The position numbers were made by a program, and so were the translations under genes. A stretch of 57,362 nt of DNA from positions 1 through 57,362 of the forward strand of contig NZ_QJUO01000031.1 in assembly GCF_004327335.1 (NCBI RefSeq), in the 5' to 3' direction. This DNA comes from Stutzerimonas kirkiae (lineage in GTDB: Bacteria > Pseudomonadota > Gammaproteobacteria > Pseudomonadales > Pseudomonadaceae). This document shows, one piece after another, positions 17,919-31,300 of the stretch (the stretch's first letter is position 1; each line of letters begins with the position of its first letter). Below the pieces are notes generated by a model. The model was not told where the DNA came from. It searched no databases and saw only the letters and a list, made by a program, of their open reading frames with translations.

Positions 17919-18767
17919 CTAGTCCCGCAGGCGCATGGACAGGTCGATGGCCTGCACATGCTTGGTCAGCGCACCGATGGAGATATAGTCCACGCCGGTT
18001 TCGGCAACGCTGCGCAGGTTGTCGTCATTGACGCCCCCCGAAGCCTCCAGCTTCGCCCGCCCCGCCGTCAGCACCACCGCCGTGCGCATATCCTCCAGAC
18101 TCAACTCGTCGAGCATGACGATATCCGCAGCGGCCTGCAGCGCCTGCTCCAGTTCATCCAGGCTTTCCACCTCGACTTCCACCGGCTTGCCCGGCGCGAT
18201 GCGATGCGCCGCCTCGACCGCCGCCGCGATTCCACCGCAGGCGGCGATATGGTTTTCCTTGATCAGGAAGGCGTCGTACAAGCCCAGGCGATGGTTATGG
18301 CAGCCGCCACAAGTCACCGCATACTTCTGCGCCAGGCGCAGGCCGGGAATGGTCTTGCGCGTGTCCAGCAATTTCACCCCCGTGCCTTCCACGTGGTCGG
18401 CATAGTGCCTGCAACGGGTCGCCACGCCAGAGAGCATCTGCAGGAAGTTCAGCGCGCTGCGTTCCCCAGTCAGCAGGGCGCGGGCCGGCCCCTGCAGGTG
18501 AAACAGCAGCGCATCGGCCTCGACCCGCTCGCCATCGGCCACCTGCCAGTGCACGGCGACCCTGGCATCCAGTTGGCGAAAGACCGCATCGACCCAGCGC
18601 GTGCCGCTGATCACCGCCGGCTCGCGGGTGATCACGCTGGCATGCGCCAGGCGACTGGCCGGGATCAGTTGGGCGGTGATATCCCCCTGGCCGATATCCT
18701 CGGCCAGGGCTCGACGGACATTGGCCTCGATTTCGCTGCCGAGGTCGGCAAGAGTGAGATTGGGCAT
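17919..18767 (-). CDS. nadC: Nicotinate-nucleotide pyrophosphorylase (carboxylating)
   Basis: Quinolinate phosphoribosyltransferase: it converts quinolinate and PRPP to nicotinate mononucleotide in de novo NAD synthesis. The length is 282 residues. Family blocks are GDITAQL near the N-terminus, [42 protein letters not shown] and the C-terminal [30 protein letters not shown]. The start at 18767 (MPNLTLADL) has TGGAG 6 bp upstream; longer readings have no support. Confidence 0.96.
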   Translation of the reverse strand: MPNLTLADLGSEIEANVRRALAEDIGQGDITAQLIPASRLAHASVITREPAVISGTRWVDAVFRQLDARVAVHWQVADGERVEADALLFHLQGPARALLTGERSALNFLQMLSGVATRCRHYADHVEGTGVKLLDTRKTIPGLRLAQKYAVTCGGCHNHRLGLYDAFLIKENHIAACGGIAAAVEAAHRIAPGKPVEVEVESLDELEQALQAAADIVMLDELSLEDMRTAVVLTAGRAKLEASGGVNDDNLRSVAETGVDYISIGALTKHVQAIDLSMRLRD

Positions 18768-18899
18768 GACGGGCTCCACGACGGTTCGCGGGGGATTATA
18801 CGGTACCCGGCACGGCAACGATGGCCCGCCATGCACGCCGCAACCGGCACGGCGGTATTTCCCCCAGGGTCTGTTGACGTTTCGGCATGGATGGCCGGA

Positions 18900-19025
18900 T
18901 CGAGGCACAAGCGGACAGCCGAAAAGCGCTGGAGGCTGAACGACCGGCACACGGCGCCAGCACTTTCGTCCAGCGTTCAGCCATCAGTACTTTTAATCGA
19001 AAGCCGAAGGCCGCTTGTTCCTCGA
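18900..19025. repeat. Diverged copy of the palindromic element family
   Basis: TCGAGGCACAAGCGG (18900-18914) pairs with CCGCTTGTTCCTCGA (19011-19025) at 14 of 15 positions. The inner arms AAAAGCGCTGGAGGCTGAACGAC and CGTTCAGCCATCAGTACTTTT match the core of the other copies. Its outer ends differ from the CAGGG type. Confidence 0.55.
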
Positions 19026-19316
19026 AAAGCCCGTCCGGAGGGCTGGATTCGAAATATATTCCCATCAGAATCAATGAGTTAAAGCGAAATATCAACAGCC
19101 GCAGGCTGGCCCGAAGGGCGAACGCAGTGAGTCAAAAGCGCAGTTCACAAGCTGTAAATGAGCATTTTATTCGCTTCGCCCCCTTCGGGGCCGTACCGAG
19201 GCACGTTCAGCCTTTGGCTGTGAGCCTGTTTTCAACGCCGCAATGGCAACGCAGGTAGTTTTTCAACGGCCTGCCAGGCAGGGCCGGCACCGCCAGCTAT
19301 CCACACCACGTGAAGC

Positions 19317-19347
19317 CCCCGGGCGTACGGCCAGCGTACGCCCGGGG
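19317..19347 (-). terminator. Strong hairpin downstream of the tps operon
   Basis: CCCCGGGCGTACG (19317-19329) pairs perfectly over 13 bp with CGTACGCCCGGGG (19335-19347) around a 5-nt loop, 5 bp past the tpsA stop. There is no T-run. Confidence 0.6.
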
Positions 19348-19352
19348 CAGGC

Positions 19353-22300
19353 TCAGTCGTTTTCTTCGCTGACCAGGACGATCGTCCTGCTGTCGCCGAC
19401 CACGACTTCCACCTCCAGCGGCAAGCCTCCCGTCGGCACACTGTCCGCCACGAAGGTACGGGTCGCACTGACGAAACGCAGCCAGGCAGGCAACGCCGAG
19501 CCATCGGCCAGCGCGACGCGGATCTCCACGTCGGCCGCCTGGCCTTCGGTCAACCGCTCCGGCAGCAAGAAACTGAAACCGGTCGCGCTACCATCCTGCG
19601 GGACCCGCACCATGACCAACCCCACTTCGCCGAGCGAAGGCACCCTTAGCAGCAGCACCGACAGGCCACTGTCGAAGCCCTTCAGCCCCTCGCCCCAGGC
19701 GCCGAGTACGGGCGGAGCGTTGTTCGGGGTTGGCAGCGGCAAGCTCGGGGCGCTCGGGCGGATCACCTCGGGCAGGTCATCCGCCCGGTTGCCGACCAGG
19801 CTCAGCCCGCCGCCGAAGCTGTTGCCGGAGCCAGTCAGGCGGATGCTCGAATCCGCGGCCGTCACCTCGATGACAGTGGAACCGGCAACCTGGATGGCCG
19901 AGCCGCTTTCCTGGGAGATATCGCCGTCGCTGCTGACCACTTCCAGGTCGCCCGTGGCCTCGATATCGCCGAGGATCAGGCCACCGCTGCCGTCCACCAG
20001 GCTGATGTCGTTGCCACTGGCGTTGATCGGCCCGGCGAAGTCGTTGTTCTCGCCATCCAGCACGATATCGCCGTTGCCGGCATCCACCATGGTTTCGCCG
20101 CCGACGGCGATGGTCGAGCCGCCTTCCTGGACGATATCGCCGTCGCTGCTGGTCACCTGCAGGTCGCCCGTGGCCTCGATATCGCCGAGGATCAGGCCAC
20201 CGCTGCCATCCACCAGGCTGATGTCGCCGCCAATGGCGTTGATCGGGCCCGCGAAGTCGTTGTTCTCGCCATCCAGCACGATATCGCCGTTGCCGGCATC
20301 CACCGTGGTTTCGCCGCCGATGACGATGGTCGTGCCGGCCGCCTGCTCGATGTCGCCATCCTCGCTGGTGACGCTCAGGTCCCCGTCGACGCTGATGTTG
20401 CCAAGGGTCACGCCCCCGTCGTCATCGCGGATATCGGCATTGCCGACTACCGCCAGCGAGCCATCGGAGCCCTGGCTGAAGTCGCCGTCGACGCTGAAGT
20501 CACCGTCCGTCGCTGTACTGCCGCCCGTCTGCGAGAAGCTGCCGAGGTCGATCGGGCCGTCACTGGTCAGTACCCCATCGGCCTGGGTGAGGCTGTCGAG
20601 GGTCACGCCGCCGCTACCGACATGCAGCTCGCCGCCATTCTGTACCAGGCTGCCGCCCGCCCCGTCGAGGCTGTCGACATTCACCGGGCCGCTTTCCGCC
20701 GGGGCAACGATATCGGGGCCGAAGGTTACCTCGACGCCATCGGGAATCACGACGTTGGCGACGTTGCTCAGGTCCGGCACTGCGCCATCTGCCCAGTTGG
20801 CCGGGTCGAACCAGTTGCCGGTGTCGCCGCCGATCCAGGTCGCGCTGTCGCGGCGGGTGATGCTCGCGGCGGTCTCGCCGGTCGCGGCGACGCGGTAGTT
20901 CGCGGCGTCGGCACCGCTCAGGGCGACCTCCTCGATCAGCACGCGCTTGTCCGTACCGACGTTCTTGTCGGCGAAGTTCGCGCTCAGCGCGACCTGCAAC
21001 AGGTCGCCGTCGATGCGATTGTCGCTGGTCGTGACGGCGGCGGACGTATTGCCATCGTAGACCTTGTCCACACCGCTGAAGTCCACCAGCAGCGTGCGCT
21101 GGTCGATATCGGCGCTGGTGGTGCCGGTAGCGTTGCTGAGGATGTAGTTGCTGGCCAGGCCATTGGCGCCATCGGCGATGTATGTCGTCGTATCGACGGC
21201 GACGCCGGCTCCGGCGTTCCTGTCGACGAAGGCGCCGGAGGCGGAGACCGTCAGGGTCTCGCCCTCGACCAGGTTGCTCAGGCTGCCGGCAGTGACGGCG
21301 GCGCTGGTGCTGCCATCGTAGACCTTGTCGCTGGCACTGGCCTCGCTGACCGTGACCTCGCGTTGCAGGATGTTGGCGGTGGTCGACGCCGTCGTGGATA
21401 CAAGCGTGTAGTTGCCCGCATCGGCGCCGCCCAGCGTGATGCCGGAAATGTCGATGAGCTTGCCGGTGCCGGCGTTCCTGTCGGCGAAGACGGCGCTCCA
21501 GTCGAGTTGCAGCGTATCGCCGCCGATACGGTTGTCCTGGGCCGTGACCGTGGCGGCGGCGCTGCCATCGTAGACCTTGTCCACGCCGGTGTAGTCCACC
21601 GCCAGGGAGCGCTTGGCGATCACGCCGTCGTCACCGCTGAAACTGGTGCCGCCGCTCAGGTGATAGTTGCCGGCATCGCTGCCGCTCAGCATGAGGCCAC
21701 CCACCGTGTAGTTGATGCCGCTGCCGGCGTTGCTCGTGGAAAAGAGGCCGATGCCCGTGGCGCCCAGGGTGTCGCCCGCACGCACGCCATCGAAACCGAT
21801 GACCAGTTCGCTCATCGCGTTGCCGCCGTCGTAGACCTTGCCGACGCCAGCCTCGGCGTTGGCCGTCACGGCCTTGGACGTGACCGACTGATGACCAACG
21901 AGGGTGAGCGTGTCGCTGAAATTCTGCGCGTTGGTCGTGCTCAATTCGCCGATGCCGAGTTGGTAGACGCCGCTGCGCAGCGCACCGGAGCCCGACAGCG
22001 AGGGGGCCTCCGGGGTAACGCTGAAGGTCGCCGAGCCGCCGACGCCATCCTGCACCATGAAACGATTGTTGCCCTCCAGGGTGCCGTTCAAGGCATAGAT
22101 CGTTCCTTCGTGCTCGTATTCGGCGCTGGCCAGGGCGTAGCTGGCTTGCGTGCCGTAGGTGCTGCTGGCCGCGGCCATGCGCACCAGCAACTGGTTCGAC
22201 GGCACTATGGTGTAGCTGCCGCTGCGGGTGACGAAGCTGTAGTTTTCCGCCGACAGGCCGCTGACATCGGCCTGCAGCGCATCGAGGTAGATGCCGGCCT

Positions 22301-25300
22301 GGTTCTCGGACGGATTGCTGCGCACCACCGAAGTCGTGCCGCCGAGCACCGCGCTGGTCTCTCCCGCCACGAAACCGCTGTAGCTGACGCCGTTGTACGA
22401 GGCCGAGTCCGCCTGGATGACGAAGCGGGCATCATCGTTGGCGATCACGGTGAGGATGGCGCGCTCGATGTTGGCCGTCGTGGTGGCGCTGGTGCTGCTC
22501 AACTGGTAGTTGCCCGCCTGGCCGCCCTGGGCGCCATCGAACAGGGTGTAGCCCGTCACCGTGACCGTCTTGCCCGTTCCGGCGCTGGCGTTGGCGAAGG
22601 TGGCGCTGGTAGCGGCCAGCGCCAGCGTTTCGTTGCCGACGCCGGTATCCACGCGGCCCAGGTCGGCGACGATGGCCGTGTTCGAGCCGTCGTAGGTCTT
22701 GTCGGCCGCTTCCAGGCCGACGACCGTCAGCGTCTTGCGCTCGATAGTGGCGGTGGTGCTGCCGTTGGCGTTGCTCAGCACGTAGTTGCTGGCCAGGCCG
22801 TTGCCATCATTGCCATCGCCAAGGGTGGTGACGGTATCGACGGTGATGCCGGTGCCGGCGTTCTTGTCGGCGAAGGTGCCGCTGGCCGTGATGGCCAGCG
22901 ACTCGCCGGCGACCAGGTTGTCGAGGACACCGGCGCTGACGCTGGCCTGGACGTTGCCGTCGTAGACCTTGTCGCTGGCGACGACCTGCGAGACGCTCAC
23001 CGCGCGCCGCTCGATAGTGGCGGTGGTACTGCCGTTGGCGTTGCTCAGCACGTAGTTGCCGGCCAGGCCGCTGCCGTCGCTGCCATCGACCAGGGTGACG
23101 AGCGTATCTACGGCGATGCCGGTGCCGACGTTCTTGTCGGCAAAGGTGCCGCTGGCCGTGACGGCCAGCGACTCGCCGGCGACCAGCCCGGAGAGCGTGC
23201 CGGCGCTGACGCTGGCCTGGACGTTGCCGTCGTAGACCTTGTCGCTGGCGGCGACCTGGGCGACGCTCACCGCGCGCCGCTCGATAGTGGCGGTGGTACT
23301 GCCATTGGCGTTGCTCAGCACGTAGTTGCTGGCCAGGCCGTTGCCTTCGCTGCCATCGCCGAGGGTGGTGACGGTGTTGACGGTGATGCCAGTGCCGGCG
23401 TTCTTGTCGGCGAAGGTGCCGCTGGCCGTGACGGCCAGCGACTCGCCGGCGACCAGCCCGGAGAGCGTGCCGGCGCTGACGCTGGCCTGGACGTTGCCGT
23501 CGTAGACCTTGTCGCTGGCGGCGATCGGCGAGACGGTCAGCGCGCGCCGCTCGATAGTGGCGGTGGTGCTGCCGTTGGCGTTGCTCAGCACGTAGTTGCT
23601 GGCCAGGCCGCTGCCGTCGCTGCCATCGCCGAGAGTGGTGACGGTATCGACGGTGATGCCGGTGCCGGCGTTCTTGTCGGCGAAGGCGCCGCTGGCCGTG
23701 ATGGCCAGCGACTCGCCGGCGACCAGGTTGTCGAGGACACCGGCGCTGACGCTGGCCTGGATGTTGCCGTCGTAGACCTTGTCGCTGGCGACGACCGGCG
23801 AGACGCTCACCGCGCGCCGCTCGATAGTGGCGGTGGTGCTGCCGTTGGCGTTGCTCAGCACGTAGTTGCCGGCCAGGCCGCTACCGTCGCTGCCATCGAC
23901 CAGGGTAGCGAGGGTGTCGACGGCGATGCCGGTGCCGACGTTCTTGTCAGCGAAGGTGCCGCTGGCCATGACGGTCAGCGACTCGCCGGCGACCAGCCCG
24001 GAGAGCGTGCCGGCGCTGACGCTGGCCTGGGTGTTGCCATCGTAGACCTTGTCGCTGGCGACGGCCTGGGAGAGGGTCACCGTACGCCGCTCGATAGTGG
24101 CGGTGGTGCTGCCGTTGGCGTTGCTCAGCACGTAGTTGCTGGCCAGGCCGCTGCCGTCGCTGCCATCGCCGAGGGTGGTGACAGTATCGACGGTGATGCC
24201 GGTGCCGGCGTTCTTGTTGGCGAAGGCGCCACTGGTCGTGAAGGTCAGCGACTCGCCGGCGACCAGCCCGGAGAGCATGCCGGCGGTGACGCTGGCGGTG
24301 GTCAGGCCATCGTAGGTCTTGTCGCTGGCGATGATGTCCTGGACCTGGATCTGTCTGCGCTCGATCTCGCCATCCAGGCCACTGATGCTGTCACCCGACG
24401 CGATCTGGTAATTGCTCGCGGCGCTGCCGGCCAACGTCAGCCCGGTGAGGGTATACGACTTGCCGCTACCCGCCTGGCTGCTGTCGAAACCACCGCCCGC
24501 CGCCTGCACGGATACGCTGCCGGCATCGGCCGCGATCAGCCCGGAACTGCTGTCGCCGGCCACGCTGGTAAGGCCGATGGCCAGGTTGTCGAAACCCGTG
24601 GTGCCGTCGTAGACCTTGTTCACTTCGTCGCTGTTCACCGCTACCGCGCGTGCCGTGATGCTGCCGGGCAGGGACAAGGTCGTGGTATCGAGCACGTAGT
24701 CGCTGGCCGCCGAGCCGTTGCCGCCGGCGACGCCGGACACCGCGATGCCCGACAGCGTGAAGGTATCGGCCTCGGCCACGTTGGCCGAATTGAAGGCACT
24801 GGCGGCCTGCGTCAGCGTGGCCGCCGTGTCGCCATCGACCAGCCCCGTCACCAGGTAGGCCGGGCGGGCGCTGTCCGAGAGCGTGGCGCTGCCGTCGTAG
24901 ATCTTGCCGACCTGGGTCGCGTCGAGTTGTACCGACAGCAGCACGGGCGTGATCGTGACCCGGTTGCCGGGCGCGGCCAGCAGGCTGTTGCTCACCCCCG
25001 AGACCACGCCCGCGGTGCCGCCCGGCAGGCTGTAGTTGGCGGTCAGGTATATCGGTGTCGAGCCATCCAGCACATTGCTGAGCTGGATGCTACTGATGTA
25101 GTTGTCGAGGGTCGACGTATCGCCGTCCGGCCCGCCCACCCGCGCCGAGCGGGCGGTGGCGGCGACAAGGTTCAGGTACTCGCCCTGCACCAGGTTGCCC
25201 AGTGTGACCGAGTCGAGCGCCGTGCCGCCATCGTAGACCTTGCCGGCTTCCAGCGTCAGCGTGCGCGGTGTGATGACGCCGTCGCTGCCGGAGATCGTGC

Positions 25301-28300
25301 CGCTCGACAGCACGTAGTTGCGCGCATCGTCACCCGCCAGGGTGATGTCGAGCAGCGAGTAGGTGCGGCCGCTGCCGGCGTTGGCATCGCTGAAGCTGCC
25401 ACCCGCCGCGAGGATGCTCAGGTCGTCGCCGCCGACCTTGCCTTCGCTGGCGGTGGCCGCCGCCAGGCTGACCTGCGCGCCGTTGGCGCTGGTGGTGCCG
25501 TCGTAGACCTTGGTCGGGTTGCCGCTCGCGGCCGCGTTGACGGTACGCGCGGCGATGCTGCCGGCAACGAAGGCCGAACTGCCGTCGATCAGGTAATCCG
25601 ACGCCTGCGAGCCGACCGTCGAGGCGATGCCAGTCAGCGCCAGGTCGTTCAGGTGGATCTGTTCGGCGTCGATGTTCTTCGTATCGTAGAGCGCCTCATA
25701 ATCCAGCGTGCCGCTGTCGCCCGCCACGTAGCCTTCGACATCCAGCACCGCCGCGAAGCTGGAATGCACGCCAGTACTGCCGTCATAGGTCTTGAGGGCA
25801 CCGCTGGCCGAATCGATGCGCACCGTCAGTGTCTGCGGCGTGATCGTGACCGTATTGATAGCGGAGGCCCCGAGGACGTTGAGCGCGCCCGCGGTGATGC
25901 CCGCGGCCTGGCCCGGCAGGCTGTAGTTGCTGGTGTAGTAGACCGCGCCCGAGGCGCCGTCCGTCACGTTATCGAGCGTGAGCGAATTGACGTACTTGCC
26001 GCTGGTGGCAACATGGGCGTCGCTCAACTGTACATCGAGAATGGCCAGCGTCTCGCCAGCGGCGAGGTTGCTCAGCGTGGTCTGCGCGGCGCTGGCGCTG
26101 GCCAGGCCGTCGTACACCTTGTCGACCGTCACACCCAGGGCGCGCGGCGTGATCAGCACGCTATTGCCGGTGGCGTCGTAGGCGGCCAGGCTGGGCAGTT
26201 GATAGTTGCTGGCGAGCCCTGTGCCGTCGGTCAGCGTCAGTTCGCTGACGTACTTGCCCGCAGTCGCCACGTTGCGGTCGCTGGCGCGCCCGCCGCTGTA
26301 GCCCAGGGTGTCGCCGTAGGCGAGGTTGCCCAGCGTCAGGGCGCCCGCGCCCAGCGCGTCGCTGCCGTCGTATACCTTGCTGGCCGACAGCGTCAGCGAG
26401 CGCGGCGTGATGGTCAGGCGCCCACCGATGGCCAGCAACTGGCTCGGCGTAGTGCTCGAGTTGGTACCCGGCAGCGCGTGGGGCGTGATCACGGTGCCGG
26501 TGATAGCGTGGGTACCGACGTTGATGCCAGCGCTGTCGAGCGTGAACTGGACGACCTGTTCGGGATTGCCGGCCAGGTGCCAGTCGAAGAGGCTGGCGCC
26601 CTGGACCAGGCTGACCTCGCTGTTGCTCGCCTCGTTGTAGTAACGCACGCGCGCGACATCGTAGCTGGCGGCGTCGCCATAGACAGCGGAGGCCGATCCC
26701 ACACTGACGATCAGCGTGCTCGGATCGACGATGTGGTAAGTGCCGGCGGTGACGTTGGCGGGGTCCAGCACGTAGTTGCCGGCCGCCACGGCGACACTGC
26801 CGGTGAGCGCGTTGGCATAGGTGCCGAGGGTTTCGCCGGCGATGCTGCGGGTGATGGTGGCGTTGGCACTGACATCGGCCGCCGTTTCGCCGCGCGCGAA
26901 GCCGCTGAAGGTGGCGCCCGCGTAGCCGGCGCTGTCGGCCAGGCCGACGAACTTGGCGTCGTCGTTGATGACGGCCGACAGCGCCCGGGGCGTGACGGTC
27001 ACGCTGGCGGAGTCGTCGTAGGCCAGCGCATAGCCCAGTACGGAGACCGCATCGCGCGACAGCGCCATGTCGTAACCGGTCACGTTGCCGCTGCCGTCGC
27101 GGCGCACGTTCAGGTGGCCGGCCGCGTTGCGCGTGGCAGCGCTGGCGCCGTCCATCAGCGTCACCGTCGGTAGCCGCCCGATGCTCTGCGGCGTGCTGTC
27201 GCCGTTCAGCAGGCCGCTGGCCTGCGCCTGCAGTGCCGCGTCGTTACCGTAGACCAGGGTTTGCTCCACGCCTTGCAGCGTGAGGGTCGGCTGCTCGCGG
27301 TAGACCGCATGCAGGCCGGTGCCCAGCGGGGAGATATAGGCGGTCGTGACTTCGTCGCTGGCGTAGCGGAAGCGGCCGGAACCACTGCCGACCAGATCGG
27401 CCAGGCCAGTGCTGGCGGCGACGCTGCCGCTGTACAGCGTGGCGCGGCCACCGCTGCCGGTGGTCAGGCTGATGCCGCCGGCCGCCGTGATGCTGCCGCC
27501 GGCGCCGCTGTGGAAGTCCAGATCGGTCAGGCTCTTGGCGCGGCCGGCATTGAGCACCAGTGCATCGGTGGCGGTGCTGCCGCTGCTGACGTTGCCGTGC
27601 AGGTTCAGATCGCCACTCAGGGTTTCCACCCGCACCTTGCCGCTGGCGGAGATGCCGTTGGCCTGGCTGCCGTCGGTGTTGCTCACGCTGCCCACGGTGA
27701 GCGTGCCGTTGTTGACGAAGCTCAGGTTGCCGATCCCTCCCGTCGCCAGGGTGTCCACGTTGTTGTGGGCGGTCAGCGTGAACCGGCCGCCGCCCTGCAG
27801 GCTCAGGGCATGCGCGCTCAGGGCCTCGTCGCCTTGGGTAACGCTGCCGCGGGCGTGCAGTTCGATACGGTCGTCGTCCTCGTCGGCGTTGCCCTGGGCG
27901 GTGATGCGCCCGGCCAGCGTCAGGTGCTGGCCGAACAGGCGGATCGGGCCGGCGGCCTGCATGGCGGCGTCGGTGGCGACGACGATGTCGCTGAGGTTGG
28001 TCTGCTTGCCCAGTGTCAGGCCGCCGAGGGTATCGACGTTGGCGATGGTGACGTGGGCCAGGCTGCTGCCGGCGAAGCCGGTGAAGTTTCCGCTCAGCAG
28101 ATCGCCGTCCCAGGCGAAGGCCGTGGGGAAGCTGTTGCTGTTCGGCTCGATGGTCAATGTGCCAGTGGTCGACAGTGTCAGCGGGCGGCTGGCGTCGATG
28201 CTCAGCCGGTCGGCGCTCAACGTGATGTCGGCGCCGTTGCCCGCAGTGATCGTGCTGGCGTTGCCGTTGCCGCCGCTACGGCTGGCGATGCTGCCACCGG

Positions 28301-31300
28301 CCAGCGCGGCGATGCGGATATCGCCGTGGGTGGTGTCGATCCCAACGGCCTGGCCCAGCTCCAGCGCATACGCGGAGCCGGGGCCGCTCTGGCCGGTCAC
28401 GCCGAGGGCATCGACCGCGGCCAGGTGCACCCCGGCGTTCAGCAGCACGCCGCGATTATTGGCGGAGGATGCCGAGGCCAGGTTACGGCCGTCCAGCGCC
28501 AGCGTCCGTCCGGCGTCGAGAACGGTCGCAGCGCCCGTCACGGAGACACCCGTACTGCCCTGCCCGGTAGCCAGGCCCCGCACCAGCAGGTCGCCGCCGG
28601 CTTGCAGGCTGGTATTGCTCAGGAGCACGCCATGGTTGGTATTGGCCTTGGAACCGCCCCGGCCGAGCAGGGTGATATTGCCTTCGTCGTCAGCGCTGGA
28701 CGAAGCCGTCAGGCTGCCGCCCGTCCAGCCGATGCCGGCTGCGTTGAAGTCCAGGCCGCGCCCGAGGTCGGCGTCGAGCAGGATGCTGCCGGCCGTGCTG
28801 GTCAGCGAGGCACTGTTCTGGTTGCGGATCTGGCCAGCGTAGATGTTGATATCGCCCAGAATGCTCAGGGAGTTATAGACACTGACCTGGCTGGTATTGG
28901 TTTCCTTGCCGATCACCAGGCCGCCGAGGCTGGCGACGTTCTTGATGATCAGGTTGGCGGTGCCGGTCAGGTTGTTGCTGATCGCCGCGCTGCCACGGTT
29001 GTTCGCGTTCTCGTCGGTGCTCACCGTGCTCACCCGGGTGCCCAGCCAATCGCTGCCGGACAAGGCACCCCGTACGTTGAAACCATAGGTGAAGCTGTCG
29101 TCCCAGGGCCGGATGCTCAGCGTGCCGGTGGTGTCCACCGTGGTCGTCACATTGGGCCTGTAGACACCACCGAAGTCGATGTGGTTGCCGACGAAGGTGA
29201 CATCGCCGTCGCCGGTATTGACCAGCAAATCTCCTGAGGCGTTGATGTCCCAGTTGGCCAGGGTCTGAACGTAGCTCTTGCCCGCAGCGTAAAAATCGCC
29301 GCCAGCCGTGGTGAACGTACCTCGCAGGTCGATGCCGTTGTAGTTACTGCCATAGGCGCCGGGCGAGGCACCGTCAGCCACGGTGAGGCCATTCCAGATA
29401 CTGGTGCCGCTGCCACCGCCGATCCAGATATGGCCGCCGTTGGTGCTGTGGCTGCTGTTGCCGAAAGAAACGCCGCCCAGGCGGTTGCCATCGGCATCGG
29501 CCCAGACCACCAGGTTCAGCGCGCCGGTGCCCGCACCGCTGGCACTGATGTTGCCGTTGACCGTGACGCGGCCATTGCTACGCAGGGTCAGCGTGGCATC
29601 GTCGCCACCGGTCTTGCTGATGGTACTGCCGATGACCAGACTGCCGCTGCCGTCCTGGTAGCTGCGCAGATAGACATCGCCGTCACCGGTGATCGTCAGC
29701 GGCGCGATGACCTCGACGAACTTGCCGTACGCGGTGACCGGGCCGTTGACGATGAGAGAAGAGACACTGCCGCTGACTTCGTTGCTGCCACTGAGGTAAA
29801 TTCCGTAGGCGCTGTTGCTCGATTTGCCGAAGGTCAGGCCGCCAATGCGTTGCGCAGTCGGATTCCAGTTGAACCAGCGGCTGTAGATATCCTGGTTGAA
29901 GCTGGCGGCATTCGATTGAACGGTCACTGCGCCGCTGGTGGCGATGTTCGGACGGCCGCTCCACAAGGACCCATCGAATTCCAGCAACAGTGCGCTGCCG
30001 GTGCTGGTGATGGGCGAGCTGGCAAGTGTCGAGGTCGGCACCGAGCCGAACCACACGTTGCTACCCTGGAGCATGCGCAGCAGGTTGTTGCTGCCACCGG
30101 CCAATTGTGTACCGGAGATGTTCAGGTCGCCGCCGTTGCCCAGCACATAGGCGGCACCGCCCAGCCATAGCGACGCATAGGTGGTATTGCCATGAATCGA
30201 GAGGCCGCCGCCGTTGCCCGTGGCGGCAAGGGTCGCGGTACCCAGCAGATAGACGGCGCTGCGGTATTCCTCGGTGCCGGACGTGGCCGTCACGCTGCCG
30301 TCGAGGCGGATGGCATCGTTGCCGGCATAGGCCGAACGGATATCCGTGACGCCATAGACGGCAATGCCCTGTTTGTACGATCCCGTGCCGGTCGAACGGC
30401 CGATGCCTTCCAGGCGGATGCGGCCGGTGCCACTGTCGATGGTCAGGTTGCCGGTCGTGCTGCCCTGATACACACCGATACCCCAGCCGCCATAACCGTT
30501 CGCGACGGCGCCGGCCCAACTGCGGCCACGCAGGTTGACCTCGCCGCCGCCGGAGCGCAGGGTCAGGTTGCGGGCGCGGATACCTTCGGCGGAATCGCTG
30601 CCGACGCCAGTGGCATAGCCACTGCCCAGCGTATTGCCACCGCCCAGTGTGATGTTGCCACCGCCGCTGCCGCTGGTGCTCTTGGCGCCCGCCGTGCCCG
30701 GTCGCGTGTCGATGCTCAGGGCCTGGTCCTGGAAGTCGATATTGCCGCTGCTGGCGCCACGGCTCGCGCTGGCGAGGATCACATCGCCAGCGTTGCTGGT
30801 CAGCGTCAGCGTGGTGCCGGTACTGCTGGTACTGGTGATACTGCCCGAGGCCAGCAGGCGAATGGCCGCGCCGGCCCGCGTACTGCTCAGGTTGTTGTTG
30901 AGGACGATATTGCCGCCGTACACGGTGATCGGCCCGGCGGCGGTGATGGCGCTGTCGAGGGTGACGGTTTTGCTCTCGGTAGGCTTGCCGATGCTGACGC
31001 TACTGTGGGCACTGCCAAAATCCCAGAAGCTCGTCAGCGTGAAATCCTTGACCGAGCTGCTGCCGGAAGACAGGAAGCCGATGGCACCGCTACCATAGGC
31101 CTTGATGGCGCTGGCGCTCGAAGTGTTGATCGTGTTGTTCCAGATCGAGTCCGCCTCGAAGGTGAGCCGGCCGGTGTAGCTGGCCGCATCGCTGACGGCA
31201 CCGAAGCGGATGCTGCCGGCCGAGGCGCCGGGAGTGAAGCGCAAGGCATTGTTGTAGGCGTGCGTGCTACCCGAGTGCTGGAAGCCCTGCACGTAGATAT

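Larger units (their letters stand above)
18768..19352. other. Gene-free interval with repeat elements
   Basis: No credible gene was found in this 585-bp gap. It contains a diverged copy of the palindromic element (18900-19025), DNA resembling the inner part of the 1061-1298 element (about 19094-19225, with blocks GGCTGGCCCGAAGGGCG, AAGCGCAGTTCACAAG and CCCCCTTCGGGGCCG), and a strong hairpin just past the tpsA stop (19317-19347). Confidence 0.6.

Noticed and set aside
22741..24360. 270-bp repeats as an assembly artefact
   Set aside because: Units differ at several positions in an ordered pattern and the reading frame is intact throughout, so the array looks real, though its exact copy number could still be wrong.
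20622..27173. A 2183-codon open frame antisense to tpsA
   Set aside because: It arises because the tpsA repeats and high GC keep the opposite frame open. Its translation is repetitive Ala/Gly/Val/Asp-rich without any domain, and tpsA has a clear signal, TPS domain and partner.
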